Source of the DNA: Alkalicoccus chagannorensis DSM 18086
GTDB lineage: Bacteria > Bacillota > Bacilli > Bacillales > Salisediminibacteriaceae
Reading direction: 5' to 3'
Length of the DNA: 55,043 nt
Assembly (NCBI RefSeq): GCF_000429725.1
Contig: NZ_AUCK01000026.1
Coordinates: forward strand, 1 to 55,043
The first letter of the stretch is position 1, and each line of letters begins with the position of its first letter. Under the pieces are notes generated by a model, which was given only the letters and a program-made list of their open reading frames with translations, had not been told where the DNA came from and ran no database searches. A program made the translations under genes and the position numbers. Positions 7,962 to 18,059 of the stretch are shown here, one piece after another.

Positions 7962-8807
7962 TCAGGCTTCTACATTTTTGGTCATATAAACTTGATGCGG
8001 GTAAGGAATTTCAATTCCGTTTGCATCAAGAGCTTCTTTAATCGCCTTGCGGAATTCCCGTTCGACGCTCCACTGCTCCATGTTCTCGGTCTGGGCCAGC
8101 ACACGGATAACGACATCGCTGTCCCCGAATGCCTGGACGCCGACGACATCCGGCCCTTCTTTAATTTTCGTGCCAAAGTTTTCTGCGGCACCGCTGCATG
8201 CATCCTGGATGACTTTCACTGCTTCATCAATGTTTTCATCATAGGAGATGCCGATGTCCACCAGAGCCCTCATGTTGGAGCGTGAGTGGTTGCTGAGACT
8301 GCCGATCTCCCGGTTCGGAATATAATGGACCGTTCCGTCAAATCCTCTCAGGCGGGTAGTGCGGAGACCGACCTCTTCCACGATGCCGTCCATACCGGCA
8401 GCCGTGATGTATTCATCGACATCCATTTGTTTCTCGAGAAGAATAAAGAATCCTGTAACGACATCGCTCACCAGTCCCTGTGCACCGAAACCAACGGCGA
8501 GACCGATGATGCCGGCACCAGCGATGAGCGCCGAGACGTTATAGTTGAAAATTCCTGCGATAAAGGTGATCAGGATAAAAATAAGCAGGTAGGAAAAAAT
8601 GTTGGTTGCCAGCTTTTCCAATGTTTTGGTTCTGCTGGGTGCCATGTTCTTCTGTTCTCCCATTTTCCGAAAACTGGAGGAGATGAATTTCTTCCCAATC
8701 GCGCGGGCAATAAAGAAAACGATGAAAATTCCAATGAGTTGTGTGATAATGGTGACCGCGTTCGTGGCGATAACCGACCAGTTGATTGGTGCGATCCATT
8801 CTGGCAT
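7962..8807 (-). CDS. MscS-family mechanosensitive channel, YkuT-like
   Basis: A 281-residue channel, close in size to B. subtilis YkuT (267 aa). There are TM spans at about 15-40 and 65-95. The pore helix 'ALIAGAGIIGLAVGFGAQGL' shows the MscS TM3 pattern and is followed by the beta domain with 'YIPNREIGSLSNHS'. It senses membrane tension and vents solutes on osmotic downshift. I chose ATG 8807 because GGAAGGGG precedes it (11-nt spacing). A GTG at 8855 would add 16 residues but has no SD. It is transcribed divergently from ktrC, mirroring the other RCK-MscS pair in the window. Confidence 0.87.
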   Translation of the reverse strand: MPEWIAPINWSVIATNAVTIITQLIGIFIVFFIARAIGKKFISSSFRKMGEQKNMAPSRTKTLEKLATNIFSYLLIFILITFIAGIFNYNVSALIAGAGIIGLAVGFGAQGLVSDVVTGFFILLEKQMDVDEYITAAGMDGIVEEVGLRTTRLRGFDGTVHYIPNREIGSLSNHSRSNMRALVDIGISYDENIDEAVKVIQDACSGAAENFGTKIKEGPDVVGVQAFGDSDVVIRVLAQTENMEQWSVEREFRKAIKEALDANGIEIPYPHQVYMTKNVEA

Positions 8808-8884
8808 GACTGTCAAAACCCCTTCCACAAAAGTGTACGCTACGTATTCTATCACAAAGGCGTTTGGAATTGGAACAACAGGAA

Positions 8885-8913
8885 TTGAAACATAGCAGTT
8901 CTTTCGATATGAT
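8885..8913 (+). promoter_or_regulatory. Sigma-A promoter of ktrC
   Basis: TTGAAA (8885-8890), 17 bp, TATGAT (8908-8913), about 46 nt upstream of the ATG. Confidence 0.75.
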
Positions 8914-8926
8914 AGGTTTGGTTAGG

Positions 8927-8959
8927 AAAGGGGGCAGGCAGCCTCGCTGCTGAATATAC
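8927..8959 (+). promoter_or_regulatory. ktrC leader: displaced SD with intervening hairpin
   Basis: The only SD-like sequence, AAAGGGGG (8927-8934), lies 25 nt before the start codon. Between them CAG-G-CAG (8935-8941) can pair with CTGCTG (8947-8952) around a CCTCG loop. Folding this hairpin would leave 7 nt (AATATAC) between the SD and ATG 8960. The sequence and pairing are visible; the role in initiation is inferred. Confidence 0.45.
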
Positions 8960-9631
8960 ATGAAAAAACAATTTGCGGTTATTGGACTCGGCCGTTTTGG
9001 CGGCAGTATCTGCCGAGAGCTGAATGAACTTGGTATGGAAGTGCTGGCTATCGATATACATGAAGAAAAAGTGAATGAGTATGCGTCGGTGGCCACTCAT
9101 GCGGCCGTCGCTGACACGACGGATGAAAACACGCTTCGGAGTCTCGGCATCCGTAATTTCGACCACGTGATTGTCGCAATCGGCGATAACATTCAGGCCA
9201 GCATTTTAACGACACTGATGCTTGGAGAAGTGGGCGTTCCGCATATAACAGTGAAAGCTCAGAATGACTATCATGAGAAGGTACTGAATAAAATTGGGGC
9301 TCACAAGGTTGTACATCCGGAGCGGGATATGGGGATCCGCATTGCGCACAACATCGTGTCGAAAAACGTGCTCGACTATCTGGAGCTTTCAGACGAATAC
9401 AGCATCGTGGAGCTGATTGCAGGAAGAAGAGTCGATGGGCATTCCCTCATTGATCTGGATATTCGTGCACAGTACGGCTGTAATATCATGGCTGTTAAAC
9501 GGGAAGAAGAAATCGATGTATCCCCGAAAGCAGATGAAAGTCTGCAGTCAGGCGACATTTTGATTGTCATCGGCGCAGACCGGGATATCACGCGCATGGA
9601 ACAGGAACTATTCAACGATGACTCGGATTAA
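8960..9631 (+). CDS. ktrC: Potassium channel regulatory subunit KtrC (RCK domain)
   Basis: A 223-residue cytosolic RCK protein very like B. subtilis KtrC (YkqB): start MKKQFAVIGLGRFGGSICREL, central 'GIRNFDHVIVAIGDNIQASI', then KAQNDYHEKVL and HPERDMG. The Rossmann domain (1-135) binds ATP/ADP or NAD(H). The C-terminal TrkA-C domain (about 140-223) binds c-di-AMP in homologues. It gates KtrD/KtrB K+ translocation in osmotic adaptation. Synteny with rnjA just downstream matches B. subtilis ykqB-ykqC, so this is the orthologue and the 2711-3367 copy the extra one. The channel subunit is not in the window. The leader has an odd SD arrangement. Confidence 0.93.
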   Translation: MKKQFAVIGLGRFGGSICRELNELGMEVLAIDIHEEKVNEYASVATHAAVADTTDENTLRSLGIRNFDHVIVAIGDNIQASILTTLMLGEVGVPHITVKAQNDYHEKVLNKIGAHKVVHPERDMGIRIAHNIVSKNVLDYLELSDEYSIVELIAGRRVDGHSLIDLDIRAQYGCNIMAVKREEEIDVSPKADESLQSGDILIVIGADRDITRMEQELFNDDSD

Positions 9632-9703
9632 CGCCGCGGCTGCTGCCGCAGCATCCTCCCGCGGACAAATACGAGGATGAACCAGAAGAAATAATCAGAA
9701 AGA

Positions 9704-9739
9704 CGGTGCCCGCGCAGTCAGCTGTCGGGCACCGCTTTT
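9704..9739 (+). terminator. Terminator of ktrC
   Basis: CGGTGCCCG (9704-9712) pairs with CGGGCACCG (9726-9734) and is followed by CTTTTA. Confidence 0.75.
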
Positions 9740-9740
9740 A

Positions 9741-10036
9741 TGTGATAAGGATGGATATGTTCTCATCAAGGGAAACGGCGGTACACGCCGTCCCGAACAA
9801 AAGGCGCTCTGGAGAAATCAAGACCGTACGCTCTCTGTCAGGGGTTGATCCTCAATAGACAAGCCCGTGGGAAAAGCAGGGGCTGAAGATGCCCCGTCGC
9901 TGTAGTTGCGACGATTAGCTGAAGCCTTGCCCGCGGCAAGCGGTTGTTCATTGGAAGAATCAACCCCCCTCATACAGAAAGCCCTCACCGACATGGTAAG
10001 GGCTTCTTTCTATACTGGTTTTTGTCCCAGCCTCCT
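9741..10036 (+). repeat. Family A repeat, copy A2 (shortened 5' module plus structured 3' module)
   Basis: A short 5' module (GGTTCTCATC-like start, GTACACGCCGT, AAAAGGCGC) leads to AATCAAGACCGTACG. The structured 3' module lies at 9864-9937. CCCGYGGG pairs with CCCGCGG, GCAGGGGCT with AGC..CCTTGC, and the apical CGTCGC with GCGACG. After CCTCATACAGAAA comes a hairpin (GCCCTCACC with GGTAAGGGC) and, on the opposite strand, GAGGCTGGGACAAAAA. The remainder of the 9632-10205 intergenic region shows no gene. Confidence 0.75.
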
Positions 10037-10205
10037 CTTTCGGTTCTTCTTGATGACACGAGAACAGAGAAAGCTGTCAAGAAGGAACAGCGCGTGTAAG
10101 ACGCAGAGAAGGACAGGACCTTCTCTGCAGGCGGCAGCACGTCATGCACCGCTCCGGACCGTGTGTCCGGTGAAAATGCAGCCTGGCTGCTCCTGTAAAG
10201 AGACG

Positions 10206-11870
10206 TTACACTTCCATGATAATCGGAAGGATCATTGGCTTCCGCTTCGTTTTTTCGTAGAGAAACGGTCCGAGTGTATCAGAAATGGAATTCTTAATTT
10301 CTGACCACTGCGTCGTTTTAGAGCCCATCATCTGCTGAAGGTGGCCGTGCAGCTTCCGCTGTGCTTCGTTGATCAGGTCGCTAGATTCTCTCATATAGAC
10401 GAAACCTCGTGAGATGATATCCGGACCGGACGCCACTTTGTATTCTTTCAGGTTCAGACTCACGACGACAACAACCAGACCTTCTTCGGAAAGGATACGG
10501 CGGTCGCGGAGCACGATGTTTCCGATATCACCGATACCACTGCCGTCCACATATACCGATCCACCAGGCACTTTACCGGCTGGAGCAGCTTCTTCTTTGT
10601 CCATCGCAAGAACGTCGCCGATATCCATGACGAAGCAGTTTTCTTCCGGGACACCGCATTCCTGTGCCATGTCTGCGTGCATTTTCAACATGCGGTATTC
10701 CCCGTGTATCGGCATGAAGTATTTCGGTTTCATGAGACGCAGCATCAGTTTCTGCTCTTCCTGGCTTCCATGTCCGGAAGTATGGATGTCGTTTAGAGAT
10801 CCATGAATCACTTCTGCACCTGCGCGGAAAAGCTGGTTGATGATTTTGCTGACGCTGAGCGTGTTCCCAGGGATCGGAGAAGAAGAAAAGACAACGGTAT
10901 CTCCAGGGATAATCTGAATCTGACGGTGCGTTCCGTGTGCGATTCTGGAGAGAGCCGCCATAGGTTCTCCCTGACTTCCCGTACATAAAATCAGTACTTG
11001 GTCAGCGGGCAGCTTATTCAGCTGGGAAGCGTCGACGAAGGTGCTGTCCGGTGCTTTGATGTAGCCGAGTTCCCGTCCAATCGTGATGGCGGATTCCATG
11101 CTTCTGCCGAAAACAGCCACTTTCCGTCGGTATTTCACCGCAGATTCGACAGCCTGCTGGAGACGGTAAATGTTCGATGCGAAAGTTGCAAAGATGATGC
11201 GACCATCCACTTTTCGGAAAATAGACTCAATACTTTCGCCGACTTTCCGCTCGGACATGGTGAAGCCGGGTACTTCGGCGTTCGTGCTGTCGGAAAGCAG
11301 TGCAAGCACGCCTTCTTCGCCGATTTTCGCCATTTTAGATAAGTTAGCCGGTTCGCCGACAGGGGTGAAATCGAACTTGAAATCACCAGTCTGTACAATA
11401 TTTCCGGATGGTGTTTTTACGACAACACCGTAGGAATCCGGGATACTGTGGGTTGTCTGAAAGAAGGAGACGGAAGTTTTCTGAAACTTAACGACCGTAT
11501 CCTCGTTGATTTCGTGCAGTTTGGCTGAACGAAGCAGCCCGTGCTCATCCAGCTTGTTCCGGATCAGCGCCAGTGCCAGTTTCCCGGCATAAATCGGCAC
11601 ATTCATCGTTTTTAGAAGATACGGAACCCCGCCGATGTGGTCTTCATGTCCGTGAGTAATGAATACTCCGCGGATTTTATCGGCATTTTTGACGAGGTAG
11701 GTGTAATCCGGGATGACATAGTCAATCCCGAGCAGTTCATCTTCCGGAAATTTAATACCGGAATCGATGACGATAATTTCGTCCTGGAACTGTACTGCAT
11801 ACATGTTTTTGCCGATTTCTCCAAGGCCCCCCAGAGCAAATACGGCAACCTGATGATTTTTTACTTTCAT
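10206..11870 (-). CDS. rnjA: Ribonuclease J1
   Basis: A 554-residue metallo-beta-lactamase/beta-CASP RNase. It acts as 5'-3' exonuclease and endonuclease in mRNA decay and rRNA/scRNA maturation. The zinc-binding HGHEDHIGG motif is at residues 73-81, with further ligands in '[11 protein letters not shown]' and 'QTGDFKFD'. The beta-CASP motifs include '[15 protein letters not shown]' and 'PIHGEYRML'. A C-terminal domain ends at about 554, the normal length. Its ATG overlaps the stop of rpoY by 4 nt (ATGA), so the two are translated as a pair, as in B. subtilis ykzG-rnjA. The gene is followed by repeat A2 rather than a simple terminator. Confidence 0.97.
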   Translation of the reverse strand: MKVKNHQVAVFALGGLGEIGKNMYAVQFQDEIIVIDSGIKFPEDELLGIDYVIPDYTYLVKNADKIRGVFITHGHEDHIGGVPYLLKTMNVPIYAGKLALALIRNKLDEHGLLRSAKLHEINEDTVVKFQKTSVSFFQTTHSIPDSYGVVVKTPSGNIVQTGDFKFDFTPVGEPANLSKMAKIGEEGVLALLSDSTNAEVPGFTMSERKVGESIESIFRKVDGRIIFATFASNIYRLQQAVESAVKYRRKVAVFGRSMESAITIGRELGYIKAPDSTFVDASQLNKLPADQVLILCTGSQGEPMAALSRIAHGTHRQIQIIPGDTVVFSSSPIPGNTLSVSKIINQLFRAGAEVIHGSLNDIHTSGHGSQEEQKLMLRLMKPKYFMPIHGEYRMLKMHADMAQECGVPEENCFVMDIGDVLAMDKEEAAPAGKVPGGSVYVDGSGIGDIGNIVLRDRRILSEEGLVVVVVSLNLKEYKVASGPDIISRGFVYMRESSDLINEAQRKLHGHLQQMMGSKTTQWSEIKNSISDTLGPFLYEKTKRKPMILPIIMEV

Positions 11871-12085
11871 TGATCAAGCTGCTCCACTTCAAAATCATCA
11901 TTGTTGTTCTTTTCATACGACAAGGCATCGTCAGAGAGGGGGGTTACATACTCAATGTTGTAATCTCTGTTTTTTAATCCTTTTCGCACTTCTTCTTCGG
12001 TTTCTGCTTCTACATACATGGCATTTGTGCGTTCACGCACAGGGACTTCGCCGAGCGTGTCCTGGTAATAGACTTTAAAAATCAA
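11867..12085 (-). CDS. rpoY: RNA polymerase epsilon subunit
   Basis: A 72-residue acidic protein of the RpoY/YkzG family (DUF1447), a small RNA polymerase subunit of Firmicutes. It begins [20 protein letters not shown] and continues with [17 protein letters not shown] and [13 protein letters not shown], which is diagnostic. The start is TTG at 12085, preceded by AAAGGAG with 9-nt spacing; an upstream ATG in the same frame has no SD and no homology. The stop overlaps the rnjA start, which supports co-regulation of polymerase and RNase J1. The upstream intergenic stretch (12086-12356) has no clear promoter that I can support. Confidence 0.93.
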   Translation of the reverse strand: MIFKVYYQDTLGEVPVRERTNAMYVEAETEEEVRKGLKNRDYNIEYVTPLSDDALSYEKNNNDDFEVEQLDQ

Positions 12086-12356
12086 GCAGATCCACTCCTT
12101 TGTTTTTAGTAGAATTGATTGTTGCGTACAGGTTGTAAAAGTCCGTCTGTATTTCAATTCCGCTGTATACGTCTGGGTTGACACTGGAACAGATACACAT
12201 GACGATGTGCTTCCGGCAGACTGTTCCTCGTATAAACAGCTTCGTTGAAATCCGATCTCTCCACCTTTTCCATATTTTAAACCTTCCCTGCCCTCAATTC
12301 AAGGACCAGCTGTCACTTGGTGTGGTAGAAAGCCAAAATACAGGCGGGATGTGGTA

Positions 12357-12392
12357 CAAAAAAAGACGCCTGCCTGAGGTCGGGCGGCGTCT
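12357..12392 (-). terminator. Terminator of def
   Basis: Read on the minus strand, AGACGCC (12386-12392) pairs with GGCGTCT (12364-12370) and is followed by seven T residues. Confidence 0.8.
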
Positions 12393-12413
12393 GAATAAAC
12401 GTTTTCGGGCGGT

Positions 12414-12995
12414 TTAAATGACCATCTCTTTTTCGCTTCTTGCAACAACCGCCCTGGAAGGAAGCGGGGCTTTGAGTTCGTCTTCAAGGGAATCAATCCG
12501 GTCGTAGAACATAATTCCGTCCAGGTGGTCGATTTCATGCTGGACAACAATGGCTTCGTACCCGCGGAAACGGAGAACGACTTCTTCGCCGAAACGGTCG
12601 AATGCCTTTACTTTAATTCTCGCATACCGTGGGACAATCCCTTCTACCGATCGATCCACAGAGAGGCATCCTTCACCGGATTCGAGGTACGCTGTTTCCT
12701 GGGAATGCGAAGCGATTTTTGGATTAATCAGGGCAAACTCCCGGGCGAATCCATCTTCATCTGCCGTCCGCACAGCAATCATGCGTTTACTGATGTTGAT
12801 CTGCGGTGCGGCAAGTCCTACACCGGAACGCAGGCCGAGCGCTTCTGCCTGCTCCGGATCCTGACTGTTTCTTAAGAATTCCATCATGTCATCCAGAATA
12901 GACACATCCACCTCACTCGGCGGCAGGCTGATTTCGGATGCTTCTTTTCTCAGATTGGGATGACCCTCCCGTATAATATCCTGCATAGTAATCAT
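12414..12995 (-). CDS. def: Peptide deformylase
   Basis: A 193-residue metalloenzyme that removes the formyl group from the N-terminal Met of new proteins. All three family motifs are present: GVGLAAPQ (about 58-65), EGCLSV (about 108-113, Cys metal ligand) and 'QHEIDHLDG' (about 151-159, the two His ligands and catalytic Glu). Length and position next to ykyA and pdhA match the B. subtilis DefB (YkrB) type. The SD GGAAAGGAG is well placed. It is transcribed alone on the minus strand and ends at a strong terminator. Confidence 0.97.
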   Translation of the reverse strand: MITMQDIIREGHPNLRKEASEISLPPSEVDVSILDDMMEFLRNSQDPEQAEALGLRSGVGLAAPQINISKRMIAVRTADEDGFAREFALINPKIASHSQETAYLESGEGCLSVDRSVEGIVPRYARIKVKAFDRFGEEVVLRFRGYEAIVVQHEIDHLDGIMFYDRIDSLEDELKAPLPSRAVVARSEKEMVI

Positions 12996-13160
12996 AGCTG
13001 TACTCCTTTCCTGACATCATCTATTCTAGTATAAACATTCAAAAGGTGAAACGCTATAATCGTGAGAATCTTTCCATCATAGTAAGCACCGGCAGATTTA
13101 TCTTGTAATATTACTGGAATTAAGGTAGTTTTGTAGTGATTGATATTTAGAGGAGGAACT

Positions 13161-13805
13161 ATGTTGAAAAAGTGGATGATACCTTCAGCAGCATTGTTTA
13201 TTCTGGCTGCCTGTAATGATGAGAATATCGGCGAACTAGTATTTGAAGACTGGGAAGCAGCAGTGGAAATAGAGCAGGAGATCAGCACGATTCAGGAACC
13301 ATTGTCCGAACGGGAGCAGCAGGAGTCAGAGTGGTACCAGGAAATGCTCGAGCTTTCAGAAGTAGAGGAAATCGAGCCGCTTTCTGAAGAGGCAGTTACG
13401 TCAGCTGAAGAGCGTCGAGATTTGATGGAGGAAGAGCAGCAGATTATCGAAACATCTTATGATCAATTTCACGAATCATCAGAACATGTGGATCAAATGG
13501 AAGAAGAAAAGCAGCAGGCAGCAGACCGGGTGTTTGAGGCCATGGAAGAACGATATGAGGCCTATCAGGACCTGCACGATCAATACATAACGTCGATCGA
13601 TGAAGACATCACTTTGTATGAAATGATCGCTTCGGAATCTGTTGAGATCGAAGAACTGCAGGAACAGCACGATACGGTTAATGAGATGTACAGCATGATT
13701 GCAGATAAAAACAACGCCTTCAATGATGCGACAGAAGAATTCAACGAAGAAAAAACGAATTTCTACAGCACAGCTGATCTGAACGTGGTCGACGAGGAGG
13801 AATAA
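13161..13805 (+). CDS. ykyA: YkyA-family cell-wall lipoprotein
   Basis: A 214-residue lipoprotein. The signal peptide (MLKKWMIPSAALFILAAC) has lipobox LAAC, with the lipid-modified Cys at 18. The mature part is almost entirely charged helix, strongly Glu-rich with repeated EE and QQ and no globular signature, and likely forms a long coiled coil on the outer face of the membrane. Family and position (between def and pdhA) match YkyA, annotated as a putative cell-wall-binding lipoprotein. ATG 13161 follows GAGGAGG and is preferred over an upstream GTG. A strong terminator follows. Confidence 0.85.
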   Translation: MLKKWMIPSAALFILAACNDENIGELVFEDWEAAVEIEQEISTIQEPLSEREQQESEWYQEMLELSEVEEIEPLSEEAVTSAEERRDLMEEEQQIIETSYDQFHESSEHVDQMEEEKQQAADRVFEAMEERYEAYQDLHDQYITSIDEDITLYEMIASESVEIEELQEQHDTVNEMYSMIADKNNAFNDATEEFNEEKTNFYSTADLNVVDEEE

Positions 13806-13848
13806 GAGCCTCGCCGCCCAGGCCATGAACGATCTGCTGAACGACCTG

Positions 13849-13893
13849 CACGAACCGGCGATCTAATGAGTGGATCGCCGGTTCGTGTTTTTT
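13849..13893 (+). terminator. Terminator of ykyA
   Basis: A perfect 15-bp stem (13849-13863 with 13873-13887) is followed by seven T residues. Confidence 0.9.
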
Positions 13894-13949
13894 CATGACA
13901 ACATCCATTCTTCCGATAGTGGGGGGAGGCGGCTCTTCCTTGTAACTTC

Positions 13950-14192
13950 GGTTCTAAAATAAATCTGGGGCAGAGGTTCCTTTCCGTGGCATCTTTTCTT
14001 CCGTTTCAGGCGGACGCCTGCTCTCCACTTTCCTCGCATTGCGATGAGAGTGGAGGGCGGCGCTTGATCCCTCTGGCGTCGCCGCCCTCCATACTGAAAA
14101 GGTGTCGTTTTGTTTTTTTGAGAGAATCCTAAGTGCGCCATTTGAAAAATGTCTGAGCATGCCTGAGCCTGTCTAACATATGGATGAGAACC
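13950..14192 (+). repeat. Family C element, copy C1 (MITE-like, about 243 bp)
   Basis: Starts GGTTCTAAAATAAAT and ends ATGAGAACC, so the termini are inverted. The direct repeats GTAACTTC (13942-13949) and GTAACGTC (14193-14200) flank it, matching 7 of 8. It holds the B/C structured core at about 14004-14087 (GGCGGACGC, TCGC-ATT-GCGA hairpin, 'GATCCCTCTGGCGTCGCCGCC' minus its last base). The conserved right arm GAGCATGCCTGAGCCT recurs in C4 and, inverted, C2. The GGTTC ends and 8-bp duplication recall ISL3-family transposons. Confidence 0.75.
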
Positions 14193-14446
14193 GTAACGTC
14201 CGACGCCAACTGTAACGACCAGGAGGCGCTCGGCCTTTTTTGCATCATTGGAGCATAAGCACACAGGGGAATTTACAGCGGGGTGCATATAATCTGGAAG
14301 GAAAGGGTAGGAGGAATAGAGGTGTTCTGTGAAGCAGGAAAATGAGTGATACAGACGATCATGAGATAATGATACAGGGACATAGGGTTGTGAAATGCTG
14401 TACAACTGTTCATGGGAGATTTGAGTAATACAGCCTGTCAAAAGCG
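14193..14446. other. Non-coding region upstream of pdhA
   Basis: About 250 bp between repeat C1 and the pdhA promoter. I see no gene with an SD, no riboswitch and no clear operator. Confidence 0.4.
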
Positions 14447-14476
14447 TTGACTAAAACTCTGACTTTCGTGTAAACT
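14447..14476 (+). promoter_or_regulatory. Sigma-A promoter of the pdhABCD operon
   Basis: TTGACT (14447-14452), 18 bp, TAAACT (14471-14476). It leaves a long leader of about 130 nt before pdhA. Confidence 0.6.
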
Positions 14477-14600
14477 TGAGGTTGTGAGCAGGATGTTGTA
14501 TTAGTGTTATTGATTTAATTCGTGTTACAGGCAGGTGTGGTTCAGTTGCTGCTCCGCGCAGACAGAACATGAACTGTACTTGTTTAAATTATATGGATGA

Positions 14601-15704
<1,104 letters not shown>

Positions 15705-15707
15705 GCT

Positions 15708-16685
15708 ATGGCCCAGATGACGATGATCCAAGCCATCACGGATGGCATGCGCAGTGAATTGAAAAACGATGAAAAAGTACTCGTCTACGGAGAAGACGTT
15801 GGTCTAAACGGCGGTGTCTTTCGTGCAACGGACGGTCTGCAGAAAGAATTCGGGGAAGAGCGTGTATTTGATACGCCGCTTGCAGAGTCAGCTATCGGCG
15901 GTCTGGCACATGGACTGAGCCTTACCGGCTACCGTTCTGTCATGGAGCTTCAGTTTTTCGGGTTCGTTTTCGAAGCGTTTGATTCCATCGCCGGCCAGAT
16001 GGCCCGGCTGCACCACCGTTCCGGCGGCGTCTACAACGCACCGGTAACAATCCGTTCCCCGTTCGGCGGCGGAGTAAAGACACCGGAAATGCACGCAGAC
16101 AGCCTGGAAGGGCTTATGGCACAGACTCCTGGTCTGAAAGTCGTTATTCCTTCCACTCCATACGATGCGAAGGGACTGCTGATCTCGGCGATCCGCGAGA
16201 ATGATCCCGTCGTATTCCTGGAGCACATGAAGCTGTACCGTTCTTTCCGTGAAGAGGTTCCGGAAGAAGACTACTCCATCCCGCTCGGCAAGGCAGACAT
16301 TAAGCGCGAAGGATCGGATATCACACTGATTGCCTATGGTGCGATGGTTCATACATGCCTGAAAGCTGCAGAGCAGCTCGAAAAAGAGGACATTTCAGCC
16401 GAAGTGATTGATCTGCGGACCGTCAGCCCGCTGGATGTTGAAACAATCATCACATCTGTTGAAAAAACGAACCGTGCCGTTATGGTGCAGGAAGCACAAA
16501 AGCAGGCTGGTATCGCATCCAACGTAGTAGCGGAAATCAACGACCGCGCTATTCTGAGCCTGGAAGCGCCGGTCGGACGAGTGACTGCTGCAGATACCGT
16601 CTTCCCATTTGCTGCTGCAGAAGACACGTGGCTGCCGAATGAAAAAGATGTAGCGGCGAAAGCAAAAGAGATTATTAACTTTTAA
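15708..16685 (+). CDS. pdhB: Pyruvate dehydrogenase E1 component, beta subunit
   Basis: A 325-residue beta subunit that forms the E1 alpha2-beta2 tetramer and completes the TPP site. Typical segments are '[20 protein letters not shown]', '[20 protein letters not shown]' and [17 protein letters not shown]. The transketolase C-terminal domain follows from about residue 200 with '[15 protein letters not shown]'. It starts 3 nt after pdhA with an SD (AAAAGGAG) inside the end of pdhA. A 63-nt gap to pdhC contains GAGGAGGGG and short pairings but no clear terminator. Confidence 0.98.
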   Translation: MAQMTMIQAITDGMRSELKNDEKVLVYGEDVGLNGGVFRATDGLQKEFGEERVFDTPLAESAIGGLAHGLSLTGYRSVMELQFFGFVFEAFDSIAGQMARLHHRSGGVYNAPVTIRSPFGGGVKTPEMHADSLEGLMAQTPGLKVVIPSTPYDAKGLLISAIRENDPVVFLEHMKLYRSFREEVPEEDYSIPLGKADIKREGSDITLIAYGAMVHTCLKAAEQLEKEDISAEVIDLRTVSPLDVETIITSVEKTNRAVMVQEAQKQAGIASNVVAEINDRAILSLEAPVGRVTAADTVFPFAAAEDTWLPNEKDVAAKAKEIINF

Positions 16686-16748
16686 TAATAGAGGAGGGGT
16701 TCCCTCCTCTTTCCTGCACGTACTTATATAAGAAATGGAGGCTTCAAT

Positions 16749-18056
16749 ATGGCGTATGAATTTAAACTCCCTGATATCGGGGAAGGGATCCACGAAGGTG
16801 AGATCGTTAAGTGGGAAGTGAAAGAAGGCGACGAGGTTAAAGAAGATGACATCCTCTGTGAAGTACAGAACGACAAAGCAGTTGTGGAGATTCCTTCCCC
16901 AGTTGAAGGGACGATCAAAAAACTTCATGTGGATGAAGGTACCGTCACGACTGTCGGTGAGGTAATCATTACTTTTGAAACCGATCAGGAGCCGCCGGAA
17001 GAAGAAGGTGGAGAGGAAGAAGCCGAAGAACAGGAAGAAAAAGAAGCCGAAGAACCGGCATCTGAAACACCTGCATCCACTGAACAGCCGGCCGCTGCAG
17101 AAAGCAGTCAGACAGAAGATGACGACGACTCGCGCGTCATTGCGATGCCTTCCGTACGGAAGTATGCGCGTGAGAAAGATGTGAATATCAAACAGGTAAA
17201 AGGATCCGGCAAAAACGGACGCGTTCTCCGCGAAGATGTCGATGCTTTTGCATCCGGCGAGCAGACGAGCGAAGCACCTGCAGCTGCTGCAGAAAGCGGA
17301 GCAGCTGAAAAGCAGGAAGGCAAGCCAGTTGCTGCCTACGAGCCAGCGGATGAAGCGATGGAAACAAGAGAGAAGCTTTCCGGCATGCGTAAAGCGATCT
17401 CCAAAGCGATGGTCAATTCCAAGCATACAGCTCCTCACGTGACGCTGATGGATGAAATTGATGTGTCCGCTCTTGTTGCCCACCGAAAGCAGTTCAAGCC
17501 GGTCGCAGAAGAAAAAGGCATCAAGCTCACGTATCTTCCTTACGTTGTCAAGGCGCTTACAAGCGCTGTACGTGAATACCCGATGCTGAATACGTCTCTT
17601 GATGACGCGACAGAGGAAATCGTCCACAAGCATTACTACAACATCGGTATCGCTGCGGACACGGAAAAAGGTCTTCTCGTTCCAGTCGTGAAGAATACCG
17701 AGCGAAAGTCGATCTTCTCGATTTCCGACGAAATTAACGAACTGGCAGGAAAAGCACGCGACGGCAAACTTGCTTCGGAAGAAATGAAAGGTGCATCCAT
17801 CACGATCACCAACATCGGCTCCGCCGGCGGCCAGTGGTTTACTCCAGTTATCAACCATCCGGAAGTTGCGATTCTCGGCCTCGGCCGTATTGCAGAGAAA
17901 GCGGTTGTGAAAGATGGTGAAGTCGTTGTAGCGCCAGTTTTAGCCTTGTCTTTAAGCTTCGACCATCGTATCATTGATGGTGCAACGGCACAGCACGCCA
18001 TGAACCACATTAAGCGCCTGTTGAACGATCCACAATTACTCGTCATGGAGGGATAA
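16749..18056 (+). CDS. pdhC: Dihydrolipoamide acetyltransferase (PDH E2)
   Basis: A 435-residue core subunit that accepts acetyl on its lipoyl arm and passes it to CoA. The lipoyl domain (1-80) has the lipoylation site NDKAVVEI (Lys about 43). An acidic EEE/AEE linker (about 80-125) leads to the peripheral-subunit binding domain ('[20 protein letters not shown]', about 133-152). A second Ala/Ser/Gln-rich linker precedes the catalytic domain (about 205-435), which ends with the active-site [10 protein letters not shown]. There is one lipoyl domain, as in B. subtilis. The first linker is more acidic than usual, fitting the proteome. pdhD starts 3 nt after its stop. Confidence 0.98.
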   Translation: MAYEFKLPDIGEGIHEGEIVKWEVKEGDEVKEDDILCEVQNDKAVVEIPSPVEGTIKKLHVDEGTVTTVGEVIITFETDQEPPEEEGGEEEAEEQEEKEAEEPASETPASTEQPAAAESSQTEDDDDSRVIAMPSVRKYAREKDVNIKQVKGSGKNGRVLREDVDAFASGEQTSEAPAAAAESGAAEKQEGKPVAAYEPADEAMETREKLSGMRKAISKAMVNSKHTAPHVTLMDEIDVSALVAHRKQFKPVAEEKGIKLTYLPYVVKALTSAVREYPMLNTSLDDATEEIVHKHYYNIGIAADTEKGLLVPVVKNTERKSIFSISDEINELAGKARDGKLASEEMKGASITITNIGSAGGQWFTPVINHPEVAILGLGRIAEKAVVKDGEVVVAPVLALSLSFDHRIIDGATAQHAMNHIKRLLNDPQLLVMEG

Positions 18057-18059
18057 CAC

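Noticed and set aside
9906-10304. 132-codon ORF across repeat A2 and the rnjA 3' end
   Set aside because: It reads through the repeat's hairpins and overlaps the rnjA coding end antisense; no SD or homology.
14004-14087. Repeat core as a protein-coding segment
   Set aside because: Frames differ between copies, stop codons are scattered, and stem pairing rather than codon structure is conserved.
16395-17858. 487-codon open frame antisense to pdhB/pdhC
   Set aside because: Antisense to conserved PDH genes, with Phe/Cys-rich nonsense composition and no SD.
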